Assembly (NCBI GenBank): GCA_015272515.1
Contig: JACYLN010000138.1
Span: 1 to 44,985, forward strand
Direction: 5' to 3'
Source: Leptolyngbyaceae cyanobacterium C42_A2020_001
GTDB taxonomy: Bacteria > Cyanobacteriota > Cyanobacteriia > Leptolyngbyales > Leptolyngbyaceae
Length of the DNA: 44,985 bases
The notes below the pieces were generated by a model. That model was not told the origin of the DNA. It saw nothing but the letters and a program-made list of their open reading frames with translations, and ran no database searches. This document shows positions 33,857 to 43,927 of the stretch, piece after piece. How positions within the stretch are numbered: the stretch's first letter is position 1; each line of letters opens with the position of its first letter. The position numbers were made by a program, and so were the translations under genes.

Positions 33857-35230
33857 TTATGGCTTTGCACCAGCACGAGGTGATTGCTGTCGATATTCCA
33901 CAATTTTTTGGTTGAGAACTTCTACGGCTTTCGCAAACTGAGGATCCTCTGAAGTGCCGACCTTGTCGCGGTTAGAACTGAGTTCTTTCCGTTGCGCTTC
34001 GCTAAGCTGGACAGACACATCCGGATCAATCCCGTGCTTGTTGATATCCCGTCCACTAGGAGTGAGATATTTTGCGATCGTTACTGCAAGCCCGCAATTG
34101 TCACCCACACTGCGAACCGACTGTACCAACCCCTTACCAAAGGTTTTCGTCCCAACCAGCACTGCCCGTCGATTGTCTTGGAGTGCGCCAGACAAAATCT
34201 CGCTGGCACTGGCAGAGCCACCATCCACCAAAACGACCAGTGGTTTATTCGTTAGCGATCGCCCATTTGCCCGTTCCCGGTCTTGCTCACCTTGACGGTT
34301 CACCGTTGAAACGATCGCCCCTTTCTGGAGCCACATCCGGGCAATGTCTACGCTGGTGTAGAGCAATCCACCAGGATTCCCGCGTAAATCCAGCACATAG
34401 CCAGCGACCTGTTGCTTCTCCATCTTCTCGATCGCCTTCTGCATATCGGTTGGAGCGTTGGCACTAAATTGCACCAGGCGAATATAGCCAACCTTTCCTT
34501 GAGGGGTTTGCTGTTCGCTCACTCGCACTGGATGAATCTCGATCTTCGCCCGTTTAATTACATAATCAACCTGCTTTTCACCCCGCTGAATTGTGAGTTT
34601 CACTTGTGTCCCCACGGGTCCCCGAATCAGCGTCACCGCTTTGTTGACATCCATCCCCTCGGTGCTCTTGTCGTCGATTTTGAGGATGATGTCTTTCGCC
34701 AGAATCCCGGCGGCAAAGGCTGGGGAGTCTTCAATCGGTGCAATAACGGTCAGATTTTTCGTTTTTTCGTCTGCTGCAAGTTGAATCCCAACGCCAGTCA
34801 ATTCGCCGGATGTCTCGATCTGCATATTTCTGAATTCTTGCGGATCCATGAAGCGAGTATAGGGATCGTTCAGTTTCTTCAGCATCTCGCGGATGGCTTT
34901 ATAAGCATCTTCGCGGTTGGCGTAGTTCTTCTTGAGATATTCAGTTCGGGTCTTTTTCCAGTCCACCTGGTTGAATGTGGCATCGACATAGGTGCGATCG
35001 ATAATTTGCCATACTTCATCCACCAATTCCTTCGGGCTTTGACGAAAGAATGCCTGCAAAGACAACACAGACATCGGCTGTAGGGCTCCAGGGTCAGCAA
35101 CTTCGTCTTTAGAGTCGCTACGCAAAAAGGCTTGTCCTCGATAGAAGTGCAATCCAGTACCGGCGATCGCAACTGTAGAAACAGCAAGCGCTGTTGCGCC
35201 CAGGACAAGCCCGCGTTTGTTAATAGCCAT
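33857..35230 (-). CDS. carboxyl-terminal processing protease, CtpA/B/C type (S41)
   Basis: S41 proteases cut C-terminal tails; cyanobacterial CtpA matures photosystem II D1, while CtpB and CtpC have other targets. The 457-residue protein has an N-terminal membrane or signal segment (LGATALAVSTVAIAGTGL), a PDZ domain from about residue 140 (SGELTGVGIQLA), and the catalytic part with VLVDGGSASASEILSGAL (Ser) and GTKTFGKGLVQS (Lys). Which Ctp it is cannot be settled here. The gene ends at a strong terminator and is followed on the same strand, upstream, by ispG 75 bases away. Confidence 0.92.
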   Translation of the reverse strand: MAINKRGLVLGATALAVSTVAIAGTGLHFYRGQAFLRSDSKDEVADPGALQPMSVLSLQAFFRQSPKELVDEVWQIIDRTYVDATFNQVDWKKTRTEYLKKNYANREDAYKAIREMLKKLNDPYTRFMDPQEFRNMQIETSGELTGVGIQLAADEKTKNLTVIAPIEDSPAFAAGILAKDIILKIDDKSTEGMDVNKAVTLIRGPVGTQVKLTIQRGEKQVDYVIKRAKIEIHPVRVSEQQTPQGKVGYIRLVQFSANAPTDMQKAIEKMEKQQVAGYVLDLRGNPGGLLYTSVDIARMWLQKGAIVSTVNRQGEQDRERANGRSLTNKPLVVLVDGGSASASEILSGALQDNRRAVLVGTKTFGKGLVQSVRSVGDNCGLAVTIAKYLTPSGRDINKHGIDPDVSVQLSEAQRKELSSNRDKVGTSEDPQFAKAVEVLNQKIVEYRQQSPRAGAKP

Positions 35231-35305
35231 GTCGATAATAGGAAGTGACTACGGAGATTATGCCCAATCTAGCACAGGCAATCCGTTCCAACCATGCAAT
35301 GACTG

Positions 35306-36541
35306 TTAAGGATCTACCCAGAGTCCATCGCCTTTGATCAGGTTAACTAACTCCTGAACTCCTTGATCTTCGGGAACCCGCTTGATCTCCTCCCGCCCTC
35401 GATACAGGGAAATATAGCCCGCCTGCTTACCTACATAGCCGTAATCTGCGTCTGCCATTTCGCCGGGACCGTTGACAATACAGCCCATTACGGCAATGTT
35501 GAGTCCAGTTAAATGTTTTGTCGCTTCCCTGACTTTATGTAACACTTCTTCAAGATTGAAGAGCGTCCGTCCACAGGAAGGACAGGCAACATATTCAACC
35601 ATCGTGCGCCGTAATCCTAGCGCCTGCAAGATGCCGTAGCAAACCGGGATTTCTTTTTCGGGGGCTTCTGTAAGCGAAACACGAATCGTATCGCCAATGC
35701 CTTCTGCCAACAGCGTGCCAATTCCTGCCGTTGATTTAATCCGTCCGTATTCCCCATCTCCGGCTTCAGTGACTCCTAAATGCAGTGGATAATCCATGCC
35801 TAATGCATCCATACGTTGCACCATCAGTCGATTCGCTGCGATCATGACAGGGACTTTCGAGGCTTTGAGCGAAAGTTCTAGATTGTAGAATCCTAGCGAT
35901 TCACAGATGCGGATGAATTCCAGGGCCGATTCCACCATGCCTTCCGGGGTGTCGCCATAGGTAAATAGCATTCGCTCTGCCAGTGAGCCATGATTCACCC
36001 CAATTCGCATGGATTTGTTCTGTTCTTTGAGGGTGAGAACGAGGGGTTCGAGGGTTTCACGAATTTTCTCGCCGATTTCGTTAAATTCTGCCTGGGTATA
36101 CTCGGTGCGATCGCTCTTGGGTTTCTCAAACACGTACAGTCCAGGATTAATGCGGACGTTATCTACGTGTTTTGCCGCTTCCAGAGCAATCTTTAATCCG
36201 TTGTGATGCACATCGGCAACCAGGGGCACAGGCTGATAACTCTGATTCAGCTTATGCCGAATTTCCTCCATCGCTTTGGCATGTGCCATGCTGGGCACAG
36301 TGACGCGCACAATTTCGCAGCCAATTTCGTGCAGGCGACGGATCGCCGCGACAGCCCCCTCAATGTCAAGCGTGTCTTCATTGATCATGGATTGAACTGC
36401 CACGGGATAGCCGCCACCAATGGTGATGCTGCCAACCGGAACTGGACGGGTTTTGCGCCGAGGAATGGAACCCGTCGTAGCAAAATAGGTGGAAGATGGC
36501 TCGCTGGAAATGCTTGTTGGAGGGCTAGGCAGGGTTTGCAT
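35306..36541 (-). CDS. ispG: 4-hydroxy-3-methylbut-2-enyl diphosphate synthase IspG
   Basis: IspG (GcpE) converts MEcPP to HMBPP in the MEP route to isoprenoids, using a 4Fe-4S cluster. The 411-residue length fits. The N-terminal TIM-barrel part has [20 protein letters not shown], then [14 protein letters not shown]; the C-terminal part has the cluster cysteines in [13 protein letters not shown] and [19 protein letters not shown]. In cyanobacteria it takes electrons from ferredoxin. The ATG is at 36541; the first 25 residues are a variable Ser/Pro-rich leader. The gene lies between the S41 protease and an RRM gene on the same strand; its terminator or operon state is unclear. Confidence 0.96.
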   Translation of the reverse strand: MQTLPSPPTSISSEPSSTYFATTGSIPRRKTRPVPVGSITIGGGYPVAVQSMINEDTLDIEGAVAAIRRLHEIGCEIVRVTVPSMAHAKAMEEIRHKLNQSYQPVPLVADVHHNGLKIALEAAKHVDNVRINPGLYVFEKPKSDRTEYTQAEFNEIGEKIRETLEPLVLTLKEQNKSMRIGVNHGSLAERMLFTYGDTPEGMVESALEFIRICESLGFYNLELSLKASKVPVMIAANRLMVQRMDALGMDYPLHLGVTEAGDGEYGRIKSTAGIGTLLAEGIGDTIRVSLTEAPEKEIPVCYGILQALGLRRTMVEYVACPSCGRTLFNLEEVLHKVREATKHLTGLNIAVMGCIVNGPGEMADADYGYVGKQAGYISLYRGREEIKRVPEDQGVQELVNLIKGDGLWVDP

Positions 36542-36676
36542 ACGCTTATTTGTGTTGCTCTACCACAAAAATGTGAACACTTCTTGTCTCTGTTCTTCAG
36601 ATTGCCATAGAAGGGACATTTTTGCGGTAGGAACTGGTTAAATTCTGGTGCGATCGCCCAACTTCACCCCATTCCA

Positions 36677-36934
36677 TCACGCCCGCGTGGCTTCACGAGG
36701 CTTAGCTTTGTTGACCTTCAACTGTCGCCCCATCCACTCTGCGCCATCCAACTCGGAGATAGCGGTATCCTCGTGCGCGTCTTCTTCTAGCTCAACAAAG
36801 GCAAAGCCACGCATTCTTCCGGTTTCACGATCCATAGGCAGAGCGACACGCTTAACCGCACCGTATTCAGCAAACACTTCGGTTAAGTCGTCGGCAGTCG
36901 CCCGGTACGACAAATTTCCAACGTAAATAGTCAT
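36677..36934 (-). CDS. RRM-type RNA-binding protein (cyanobacterial Rbp)
   Basis: The 85-residue protein is one RNA recognition motif: RNP2 IYVGNL at residues 3-8 and RNP1 RGFAFVEL at 42-49, with a short basic tail (KPREATRA). Cyanobacterial Rbp proteins of this size are often cold-induced and bind RNA. It lacks the glycine-rich tail of the other Rbp type. No ribosome binding site is clear, which is common in these genes where the leader is structured. It lies about 135 bases from ispG on the same strand. Confidence 0.92.
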   Translation of the reverse strand: MTIYVGNLSYRATADDLTEVFAEYGAVKRVALPMDRETGRMRGFAFVELEEDAHEDTAISELDGAEWMGRQLKVNKAKPREATRA

Positions 36935-37049
36935 AGGAAGCTAGTGAGTAAGCAAACAAGGAGGCTAGCCCTAATCGCCAACCTCTATGTTTGAGTTATC
37001 ACATTCAACCCGGGCAATTCTGAAAAATCTGATACGAATGAGGCGTGAA

Positions 37050-37265
37050 CTAGTCGATCGAAATGGATTGGGGTCCACTGCTTTTGCCGTTATGAATTTC
37101 GGTAGTTGTGGAAAATGATGGGGTTCCAGTTTGTTTATCGAGCCAGCTTTTAACCGGGTCATCTGCCATATTCAAACGAAAAATGCCAGAGAAAAAGCCA
37201 CCTAAAAAGGCGATCGGCTGTTGAGATAGTTCTTTCAGGACGGGGGTTAGCTCATCAAGAAACAC
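37050..37265 (-). CDS. conserved-looking small cyanobacterial protein
   Basis: The 71-residue product reads FLDELTPVLKELSQQPIAFL, then GGFFSGIFRLNMADDPVKSW and a Ser/Thr-rich tail. AAGGAG lies seven bases before the GTG at 37265, which fixes this non-ATG start. A short amphipathic or hydrophobic region (IAFLGGFFSGIF) may touch a membrane. I know similar small proteins from other cyanobacteria but no function. It lies upstream of the RRM gene on the same strand. Confidence 0.75.
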   Translation of the reverse strand: MFLDELTPVLKELSQQPIAFLGGFFSGIFRLNMADDPVKSWLDKQTGTPSFSTTTEIHNGKSSGPQSISID

Positions 37266-37476
37266 AGGATTACTCCTTATAAAATAATGAATGGGATGTA
37301 TAGGAGATCGTAACGCGTCTAGGTTTTTCGTAGGGGGTTAGCTTTAGCGTAATTCAATAGAAGCGTTGCTGCTGCTGAGGTTCACCCCGTTCAACCCAAC
37401 TTAATAGGTGTCAGCGATCGCGCGTCAGTACAAATGAATTGTATAGTGGTGAGAAAGCTGTTCAGCGAGCGAAAGA

Positions 37477-38730
37477 ATGCTGGATCTCACCAAAATTGCA
37501 GAGCAAATGCAGGACATCAGCCAACATCTGACGCAAGAGGCTTCTGCAACTCGGCAACGGTTGGAATTGGCAGAAGCGTTGTTAAGTAAAGCCTTTCGTC
37601 GTCAGGATGAGTTGGTAGAGTTGAAGCAGGTATGGCGCGATCGCCTCAATTTTACTGCTGCCGAACCGATTGAGCCGCTCAACCTGCGGATGAGTATTTC
37701 TGCTCCCCCTGCTGCTCATACCGTTATTGCTACCGATGGCTCCCAAATCGCACCCAGCCATCACGAAATCGCCTACTGCTATTTGATCAACGTCGGTCGC
37801 ATTGCTCTTTACTACGGACAAGACCGCTTCCCGTTGCTTGATAGCTTACCGGAAGTCTTTTACCGTCCCGAAGACTTGTACGTTTCTCGCCAATGGGGCA
37901 TTTCCACTGAGGAGTGGATGGGCTATCGACGTGCCGTGTCTGAGGCAGTCGTGTTGGCAGAGTTGGGAGAGAGGATAGGAGGTGAGGGAGGTAAAGGAAA
38001 TACGGTGGGTAGGGCAGGTGGGGAAGAAAATCATAGTCCTTCCTCATCCTCATCTCCCCCATTCCCCTCTCTCGCCCTGGTCGATGGTTCGCTGATCTAC
38101 TGGTTTCTGGAATCTCTGCCGTTTGAAGCCCGCGATCGCATCCTCGCCCCTATTTTGGAAGCCTGGGATCAACTACGCCAGGCTGAGATTCCCCTGGCAG
38201 GTTATCTCAGCGCCTCCCGCAGTGGGGAAGCCCTCAACTTCTTGCGATTACAAGCTTGCCCTTACGAAACGCCCGATTGTGCAAGTCGTTGTGTGAATCA
38301 AACTAGCGATCGCTTTCCCTGTCAGGTCTTGGAACCGTTGAAAGATAGCAAATTGTGGGCAGTACGACTAGAACCAGGACAGCGCAGCCCACTCTGGCGC
38401 AGTTCTGCCAATATTCTGGATTTGTACGGCGAACAACGGGTTTATTTTTGCTATGTGAATGTGGGTACAGAGGTTGCCAGAGTCGAGTTTCCGGAGTGGG
38501 TGGTGCAGAATCAGGCGATGTTAGATTCTGCTTTGAGCCTGATCATCGCGCAGGTGCAAAAGGGCTATGGTTATCCGGTGGCACTGGCAGAAGCCCATAA
38601 CCAGGCGGTGGTGAGAGGTGGCGATCGCACGCGCTTTTTTGCCCTGCTCGAACAAGAAATGATCCGCGCTGGGCTACAAAATGTCGGCGTGTCTTACAAA
38701 GAAGCCCGCAAGCGAGGCAGCATCGCTTAA
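37477..38730 (+). CDS. NurA-domain nuclease
   Basis: NurA is a manganese-dependent nuclease that works with HerA to resect DNA ends. The 417-residue protein has VIATDGSQIAPSHHE (metal-binding Asp of the first motif, residues about 83-97), ALVDGSLIYWF (second DGS motif) and a C-terminal region with VALAEAHNQAVV. Between about residues 164 and 198 lies a Gly/Ser/Pro-rich insert (GGEGGKG, GGEENHSPSSSSS) translated from a G-rich/C-rich repeat. A HerA-type gene lies 16 kb upstream in this window. The insert lies just before the second motif and may loop out. Confidence 0.85.
   Translation: MLDLTKIAEQMQDISQHLTQEASATRQRLELAEALLSKAFRRQDELVELKQVWRDRLNFTAAEPIEPLNLRMSISAPPAAHTVIATDGSQIAPSHHEIAYCYLINVGRIALYYGQDRFPLLDSLPEVFYRPEDLYVSRQWGISTEEWMGYRRAVSEAVVLAELGERIGGEGGKGNTVGRAGGEENHSPSSSSSPPFPSLALVDGSLIYWFLESLPFEARDRILAPILEAWDQLRQAEIPLAGYLSASRSGEALNFLRLQACPYETPDCASRCVNQTSDRFPCQVLEPLKDSKLWAVRLEPGQRSPLWRSSANILDLYGEQRVYFCYVNVGTEVARVEFPEWVVQNQAMLDSALSLIIAQVQKGYGYPVALAEAHNQAVVRGGDRTRFFALLEQEMIRAGLQNVGVSYKEARKRGSIA
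37970..38073 (+). repeat. G-rich/C-rich repeat in frame inside the NurA gene
   Basis: A G/A-rich half (37970-38029) turns into a C/T-rich half (38036-38073). GGGAGAGAGG on the left is matched by CCTCTCTC on the right. It is the same kind of block as in the gaps at 6405-6676 and 18395-18520 and adds about 35 residues without a stop or frame change. Confidence 0.6.
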
Positions 38731-38731
38731 T

Positions 38732-39703
38732 TTAAGTAAAGTTCCTATGCTTCACCATCTCTAGCCAGGTTAAAATTTCCCGATTCACTCGTTCAGGATG
38801 CTCATCGTGGGGGCAGTGTCCCGCATCCTCAATCTCAATCAGCTTCAGATTGGGATTGTATTTGAGAAACAACCGTGCCAGTTTCGGCGGCACCATTTTG
38901 TCCTTCAAGCCCCAGAACAGCAGCATGGGAATCTGGAGATAGGGTAGCACATCTTTTGCCGCGTAACTAACTCCTGATCGCGTCTTACCATTCACCATTG
39001 CTCGCAGTGTTCTTGCCGCTCCCCGTTCATAAGCAGGGCTAGAGAAAATTTCGATCAACTCATCGGTAATCGCAGTAGGTGTAGCATAAGCCTGCTTTGC
39101 CCAGGCTCGTAACACCGCAGGTTGCCGAACTAACCAAAACACCAGGTTGAAAATGGGCGGGAGAGTCAACAGCCACTTAACTGTGCTCAAAGCGGGCTTA
39201 GAAATGGGATTCAGCAGAGACAGCGATCGCGAAACCCACGCCGGATTCTCCAATACCGAAGAGTCGGGCAAGTTTAGCATCACTACACCACACACCATAT
39301 CAGGGTGAGCCGCCGCCGCCGCCAGACAAATCAAAGATCCAATCGAATTCCCCACCAAAACTACAGGCTGCCGCACAAACGTTCGCCAAAAGTCATACAC
39401 CTGCTCCACCCAAAATTCGACACCATACGGAGCAGATACTTTTTCAGATGCACCAAAGCCCAGCATATCCAGAGCGTAAACGGTATGATGTTGCCCCAGT
39501 TCCGGCAAATTCTGCCGCCAATGCCCAATTGATGCGCCAAACCCATGCAGTAAGATCAGGGGAGCCGAACTTTCGCCATCCACAGCTCGAAGATAGGTAT
39601 AGCGAGTCTTCCATCCGCGCCAAACCCAATCGCGTTGATGCCCTATGCGGTGATGCCATGCTGGAGACGTGATCACGAACCCCTCAAACTCAACTTTGTT
39701 CAA
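38732..39703 (-). CDS. alpha/beta-hydrolase
   Basis: The 323-residue protein has the fold's marks: LILLHGFGASIGHWRQNLPE (oxyanion HGFG), YALDMLGFGASEK, VVLVGNSIGSLICLAAA (nucleophile Ser in GNSIGS), a late Asp in LLFWGLKDKMVP and His in AGHCPHDEHPE. Length and HGFG match the plant- and cyanobacterial-type hydrolase group. The N-terminal start is uncertain: TTG at 39703 or GTG at 39676. Substrate unknown. It converges with the NurA gene end, one base apart. Confidence 0.88.
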   Translation of the reverse strand: MNKVEFEGFVITSPAWHHRIGHQRDWVWRGWKTRYTYLRAVDGESSAPLILLHGFGASIGHWRQNLPELGQHHTVYALDMLGFGASEKVSAPYGVEFWVEQVYDFWRTFVRQPVVLVGNSIGSLICLAAAAAHPDMVCGVVMLNLPDSSVLENPAWVSRSLSLLNPISKPALSTVKWLLTLPPIFNLVFWLVRQPAVLRAWAKQAYATPTAITDELIEIFSSPAYERGAARTLRAMVNGKTRSGVSYAAKDVLPYLQIPMLLFWGLKDKMVPPKLARLFLKYNPNLKLIEIEDAGHCPHDEHPERVNREILTWLEMVKHRNFT

Positions 39704-40014
39704 AAAGTGTTACAGACATATCCCTTATTCTAATCATGATCAATCGCCGTCATAGACCTCTATTTGCCCAACACTCACCTCGCCCAGAAGGCTTTAACTT
39801 GGAATTTCATTAACAATCTGGTAGGGGTGGGATTGAAAATAGGTAAAATATCACGTACGGTAATGCCTCTAGAAAGATAAGATAAATCCGTGGTTTTTTG
39901 ACAATTCGTAACTTCATCCATAGCTATACTGGATTTCTGATTCAACTTAGGCTAAAACACTGCTATGGGCTAGGTGAACGCTGTCAACCTTTAATTGTTT
40001 TATAAGCACTGCCT
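39704..40014. other. 311-base gap upstream of infC
   Basis: I see no gene. A promoter candidate for infC lies at 39898-39926: TTGACA, 17 bases, TAGCTA. A better-looking TATACT (39925-39930) lies four bases further but with 21-base spacing. Leader length from there to the GTG would be about 80 bases. Confidence 0.45.
39898..39930 (+). promoter_or_regulatory. infC: infC promoter candidate
   Basis: TTGACA at 39898-39903 is a consensus -35. TAGCTA (39921-39926) is at 17-base spacing and TATACT (39925-39930) at 21. Either could be the -10, so the start site is uncertain. Confidence 0.4.
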
Positions 40015-40551
40015 GTGACTGGAAGTAATAGACCAATACCAATCCGCGACATCCCAATCATCAACGAACGCATTCGCTTTCCAAAAATTCGAGTTATTGA
40101 CTCTGATAACTCTCAATTGGGGATCATGACTCCTAGAGAGGCTCTACAACTGGCAGAGGAAAAAGAGCTGGATCTGGTTCTAGTTACCGATAAAGCAGAT
40201 CCTCCCGTTTGTCGAATTATCGACTACGGCAAATTTAAGTTTGAGCAAGAAAAGAAAGCGAAAGAAGCCAAGAAAAAGCAGCACACCGTTGAAGTCAAAG
40301 AAGTGAAGATGCGCTACAAAATTGAGAAGCATGACTACGATGTGCGGCTCAATCAGGCAAAGCGCTTCCTGCAAGACGGGGACAAAGTCAAAGCAACGGT
40401 GATGTTCCGTGGGCGGGAGATTCAGCACAGTGACATGGCAAAAGACTTACTGACTCGTTTAGCCACCGACCTGCAAGAGTTTGCCGAAGTGCAGCAGTTT
40501 CCCAAGCAGGAAGGGCGCAATATGATGATGCTTTTGGCTCCGAAGAAGTAG
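40015..40551 (+). CDS. infC: translation initiation factor IF-3
   Basis: IF-3 prevents premature 50S joining and checks the initiator tRNA. The 178-residue product has [17 protein letters not shown], the linker-rich [20 protein letters not shown], then [20 protein letters not shown] and the C-terminal [16 protein letters not shown] with NMMMLL. The start is GTG at 40015; no Shine-Dalgarno is evident, and infC genes often have unusual starts for self-control. Unlike many bacteria, rpmI and rplT do not follow. Confidence 0.96.
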   Translation: MTGSNRPIPIRDIPIINERIRFPKIRVIDSDNSQLGIMTPREALQLAEEKELDLVLVTDKADPPVCRIIDYGKFKFEQEKKAKEAKKKQHTVEVKEVKMRYKIEKHDYDVRLNQAKRFLQDGDKVKATVMFRGREIQHSDMAKDLLTRLATDLQEFAEVQQFPKQEGRNMMMLLAPKK

Positions 40552-40759
40552 GATCCTTAAACCGCGTTCAACTTGCAACTGGAGGGTGCTTCAAGGAAAG
40601 GCTGCGGGTTTAGACATAGACAAAGGTCTGATGCAAATTTCTGCAACAATTTGAGGCTCTCTATCTACAATGAAATCCATTCAGGGCACTTTAGTGAAGG
40701 GTTATCTATGAGGTGATCCCGCTAAACCACCGTATCGATGGAGTAAGCACGAACGCTGA

Positions 40760-43700
40760 ATGGGACTGATTGACCAATGGGTCGTCAAAAGTAAGTGGGG
40801 GCATCAGATTTTGCGATGGGTAAATCTCCGTTCGGAAGAAGCCGAGCGGACGTTTCTCATGTTTGCGTTTTATGCCACTACTTCCATTGGATTGGTGTGG
40901 CTAGAAGCCATTACGGCTGATCTGTTTCTGACACAGTTCAGAGCTGAAGGATTACCCTGGATTTACATTGCCAGTGCTGGAATTGGGTCTGGACTAAGCT
41001 TTTTGTATTCACAGCTTCAACGAATTTTACCGTTGCGGCGCGTAATTGTAATTATTGCCTTGTTGATGGCATCACCGTTGATGTTGTTTTGGTTGGGGTT
41101 GGCAGGAGGGGCTATCTTCCCGTTTGATTGGCGGATTAGCCTGGCGGGAATTACGGTTTTTTTGATGCGTCTCTGGATCGAAGCCGTCAATGTTCTGAAT
41201 GACCTCAATACATCGATTACGGCAAATCAGCTTTTCAATATTCGGGAAATCAAACGCACCTACCCTCTGATTAGCAGCGGGATTCTGGTGGCGGATGTGA
41301 TTAGTGGTTTCTCGCTGGGATTGTTGATTCCACTGGTGGGACTCAACAATGTAGTGCTGCTGTCGTGTGTGATGATGGCGATCGGAGCAGCGATCCTGTT
41401 TTACCTCTGCCAAGCCTATCAGCAAGCATTTCCAGATTTCTATCGAAGACGGGTAGACGCTGAAGAACGTCCCTCTGATTACTCTACCAATCGCCCACTT
41501 CAGGGACCGTTGCGCCGCTACGTAATTTTGCTGTTTATGTTTTTTATCCTGGCACAGGTGTTGCTGTTGCTGGTAGATTTTCGCTTCCAGGATGCACTAG
41601 AACGCCAGTTTGGCAGTTTTGAAGGGCAAATTGCTGCATTCTTGGGAATCTTCAATGGCATCTTAGGGATTTTTGAAGTTGCGACCCAGTGGTTAGCTTC
41701 AAGCCGTTTGATTGAGCGGATAGGCGTATTTGCAGCATCGGTTTTGCTACCCGGGGGAATTGCGATTCTCAGTGCTTTATCTATTTCCAGTCTGGCTTGG
41801 AAAACTCCGTTAATTAGTAGTTTGGAATGGACATTACCGCTTTTTCTGGTGCTGGTGCTGCTGAAGTTTTACGACGAATTGCTGCATTACACGTTGTTTG
41901 CGAGTGTTAGCCCCGTTTTATTTCAACCGATTCCTGACAGTTCTCGTAGCAATATTCAAGCGGTTGTGCGAGGGATCGCTGAACCCATCTCTACTGGGGT
42001 AACGGGAGTTGTCCTGCTTCTAATGAGTTGGTTGTTGAAGGATGACTCTTTAGATTGGCTGTTCCCAGCGATTTTGGTGTTGTCGCTGGTGTGGATACTG
42101 GTGATCTTGATGCTGCGGGCGAAGTACGTGAACCTGCTGGTCATCAGTGCCGAACGGGGACAGTTAAACCGGGATGTGGATGAACTGGAACTGAAGCGCT
42201 GGGTGATGGAAACGTTGGATAAGCCTGGACCGGAAGACCGCAAGGAGTCGTGTATTGATTTGCTAAGCAAGGTTGATCCGAAGAGTGCGAGTGAGGTTTT
42301 GGCACCTCATTTATCTAACTTTTCGCCGAAGTTGCAACAGAAGAGTTTGGAGGCGATGCTTCTGTATCCAAATCCGGCATATTTGGACTATGTGAAGACG
42401 TTGGTTGAACAATCGCCGCCGCCTAGTGTTTTGGCTGTGGCGTTGAGGTTTGTGTGGTTGACGGAGGAAACACCAGAGATTCGGCAGTTGCGTCCTTATT
42501 TAAGAGCGGAGGTTGATCCGGTGGTGCGGGGAACGGCGGCATCGCTGATGATGCGGCGGGGAAATGCTAACCAGAAGGCGGAGGCAACCCAGACTTTGCG
42601 GCAGATGCTGACGAATAAGTCGGAGAGGGAGCGGATGATGGGGTGTCGGGCGTTGGGGGAGGCAGCCTATTTACAAGCTTTGCGAATTTATATTCCAGAT
42701 TTGTTGCAGGATGAGTCGTTACGAGTGCGGCGGGCAATTTTGGACGCGATCGCGGCGACCCATTTTGAAGAGTACTATCCATCATTATTGCGAGGCTTGC
42801 ATTACAAATCGACCCGTGAAGCGGCAATGAAAGCCTTAGTGCGTCTGGATAATGAGGCAATTCCAATGTTGGTGGAAGTGGCAGAAGATGTCCAAAAGCC
42901 TGATGCGGTGCGGCTCTATGCCTGGCAAGCCGTGGGGATGATTGGTAGTATTGAGGCATTGGATGCGTTGATCTCCCACCTCAAAATTGCCTGGGGGATT
43001 GATCGCCGTAACATTTTGCGAATTTTGCTGGAAATGCCGGGTGAAGTCGGGATTGAGACGGTGCTGGATCAGATTGGGCGGAGTGGTGTTGAGCAACTGA
43101 TCGATCAGGAACTGATGTTTATTGGGCAACTGTATGCAGCGTTGCTGGATCTACCACCGGAGCGAGTGCGGTTGCAAGAGGCGGATTTATTGCGGCGATC
43201 GCTCCAGGCGTTGCAACTTGATGCTCAAGAACGAATCTTTATGCTGATGCAGTTTCTCTACCCAATTGGCGCAATTAAAGCGGCGGCGTTTAATCTTCAG
43301 TCCAATTCCCGTAGTAGCATGGCACGAGGCTTAGAGATTTTAGATAACACTTTGGATATTCCCAGCAAACGAGCGTTATTGACGTTGTTGGACCGCAATT
43401 CAGACCTGGAGAAAGTGAACGAGCTTTCTGAGATTGTCACCTATGAGCCACTGTCGCCCAGCGATCGCCTGCGTCGATTGTTAGAACTGCGGCATTTCTT
43501 ATCTGATTGGACGGTTGCTTGCTGTTTCCATCTGGCGCGGCAAGCCCGTTGGGGACTAACTGCCGAGCAGACAATCTCGTGTTTGCGGCATCCTAAAGGG
43601 TTTGTACGGGAGGCTGTCTTGTCCTATCTGTGGATGGCATCCCCACGGGCAATGGAGAAACTGCTGCCAATGCTGAGAAAAGATCCAGATCGGCTTGTGT

Positions 43701-43822
43701 TAGCTCAAGTGCAAAAGATGATAAAGGAACTGGAGCAGAAGCCAAAACCTGTAGAAAAACCTGCCCATTCAAGTGCAAAACGGCTAAATTCTTCAAATAA
43801 ACCTGGATTTGAAACAATTTAA
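40760..43822 (+). CDS. ATP/ADP-translocase-like MFS membrane protein with C-terminal HEAT repeats
   Basis: The 1020-residue protein begins with about twelve hydrophobic segments to near residue 455 (AERTFLMFAFYATTSIGLVW, then ISLAGITVFLMRLWIEAVNV, and VLLLLVDFRFQDALERQFGS). The pattern resembles the nucleotide (Npt/ATP-ADP translocase) branch of the MFS. The remaining 550 residues are soluble and helical with HEAT-like repeats (SLMMRRGNANQKAEATQTLR, RVRRAILDAIAATHFEEYYP). A cyclic-nucleotide-binding protein follows 105 bases downstream. Some cyanobacteria have this trio fused; here the cNMP part is a separate gene. Transport of a nucleotide is not shown. Confidence 0.82.
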   Translation: MGLIDQWVVKSKWGHQILRWVNLRSEEAERTFLMFAFYATTSIGLVWLEAITADLFLTQFRAEGLPWIYIASAGIGSGLSFLYSQLQRILPLRRVIVIIALLMASPLMLFWLGLAGGAIFPFDWRISLAGITVFLMRLWIEAVNVLNDLNTSITANQLFNIREIKRTYPLISSGILVADVISGFSLGLLIPLVGLNNVVLLSCVMMAIGAAILFYLCQAYQQAFPDFYRRRVDAEERPSDYSTNRPLQGPLRRYVILLFMFFILAQVLLLLVDFRFQDALERQFGSFEGQIAAFLGIFNGILGIFEVATQWLASSRLIERIGVFAASVLLPGGIAILSALSISSLAWKTPLISSLEWTLPLFLVLVLLKFYDELLHYTLFASVSPVLFQPIPDSSRSNIQAVVRGIAEPISTGVTGVVLLLMSWLLKDDSLDWLFPAILVLSLVWILVILMLRAKYVNLLVISAERGQLNRDVDELELKRWVMETLDKPGPEDRKESCIDLLSKVDPKSASEVLAPHLSNFSPKLQQKSLEAMLLYPNPAYLDYVKTLVEQSPPPSVLAVALRFVWLTEETPEIRQLRPYLRAEVDPVVRGTAASLMMRRGNANQKAEATQTLRQMLTNKSERERMMGCRALGEAAYLQALRIYIPDLLQDESLRVRRAILDAIAATHFEEYYPSLLRGLHYKSTREAAMKALVRLDNEAIPMLVEVAEDVQKPDAVRLYAWQAVGMIGSIEALDALISHLKIAWGIDRRNILRILLEMPGEVGIETVLDQIGRSGVEQLIDQELMFIGQLYAALLDLPPERVRLQEADLLRRSLQALQLDAQERIFMLMQFLYPIGAIKAAAFNLQSNSRSSMARGLEILDNTLDIPSKRALLTLLDRNSDLEKVNELSEIVTYEPLSPSDRLRRLLELRHFLSDWTVACCFHLARQARWGLTAEQTISCLRHPKGFVREAVLSYLWMASPRAMEKLLPMLRKDPDRLVLAQVQKMIKELEQKPKPVEKPAHSSAKRLNSSNKPGFETI

Positions 43823-43927
43823 TTTAACGATGCCCGCCTAAATTGGGAATTCTGGAGATAATGGCTTTAATGTGACGGCTACTTGACCTTAAAGTCTAAC
43901 AAAGACCGTCGTGCTGACAACGCCTCT

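Noticed and set aside
34412-35083. 223-codon plus-strand frame opposite the S41 protease
   Set aside because: Antisense shadow of a well-conserved protease with PDZ and catalytic motifs.
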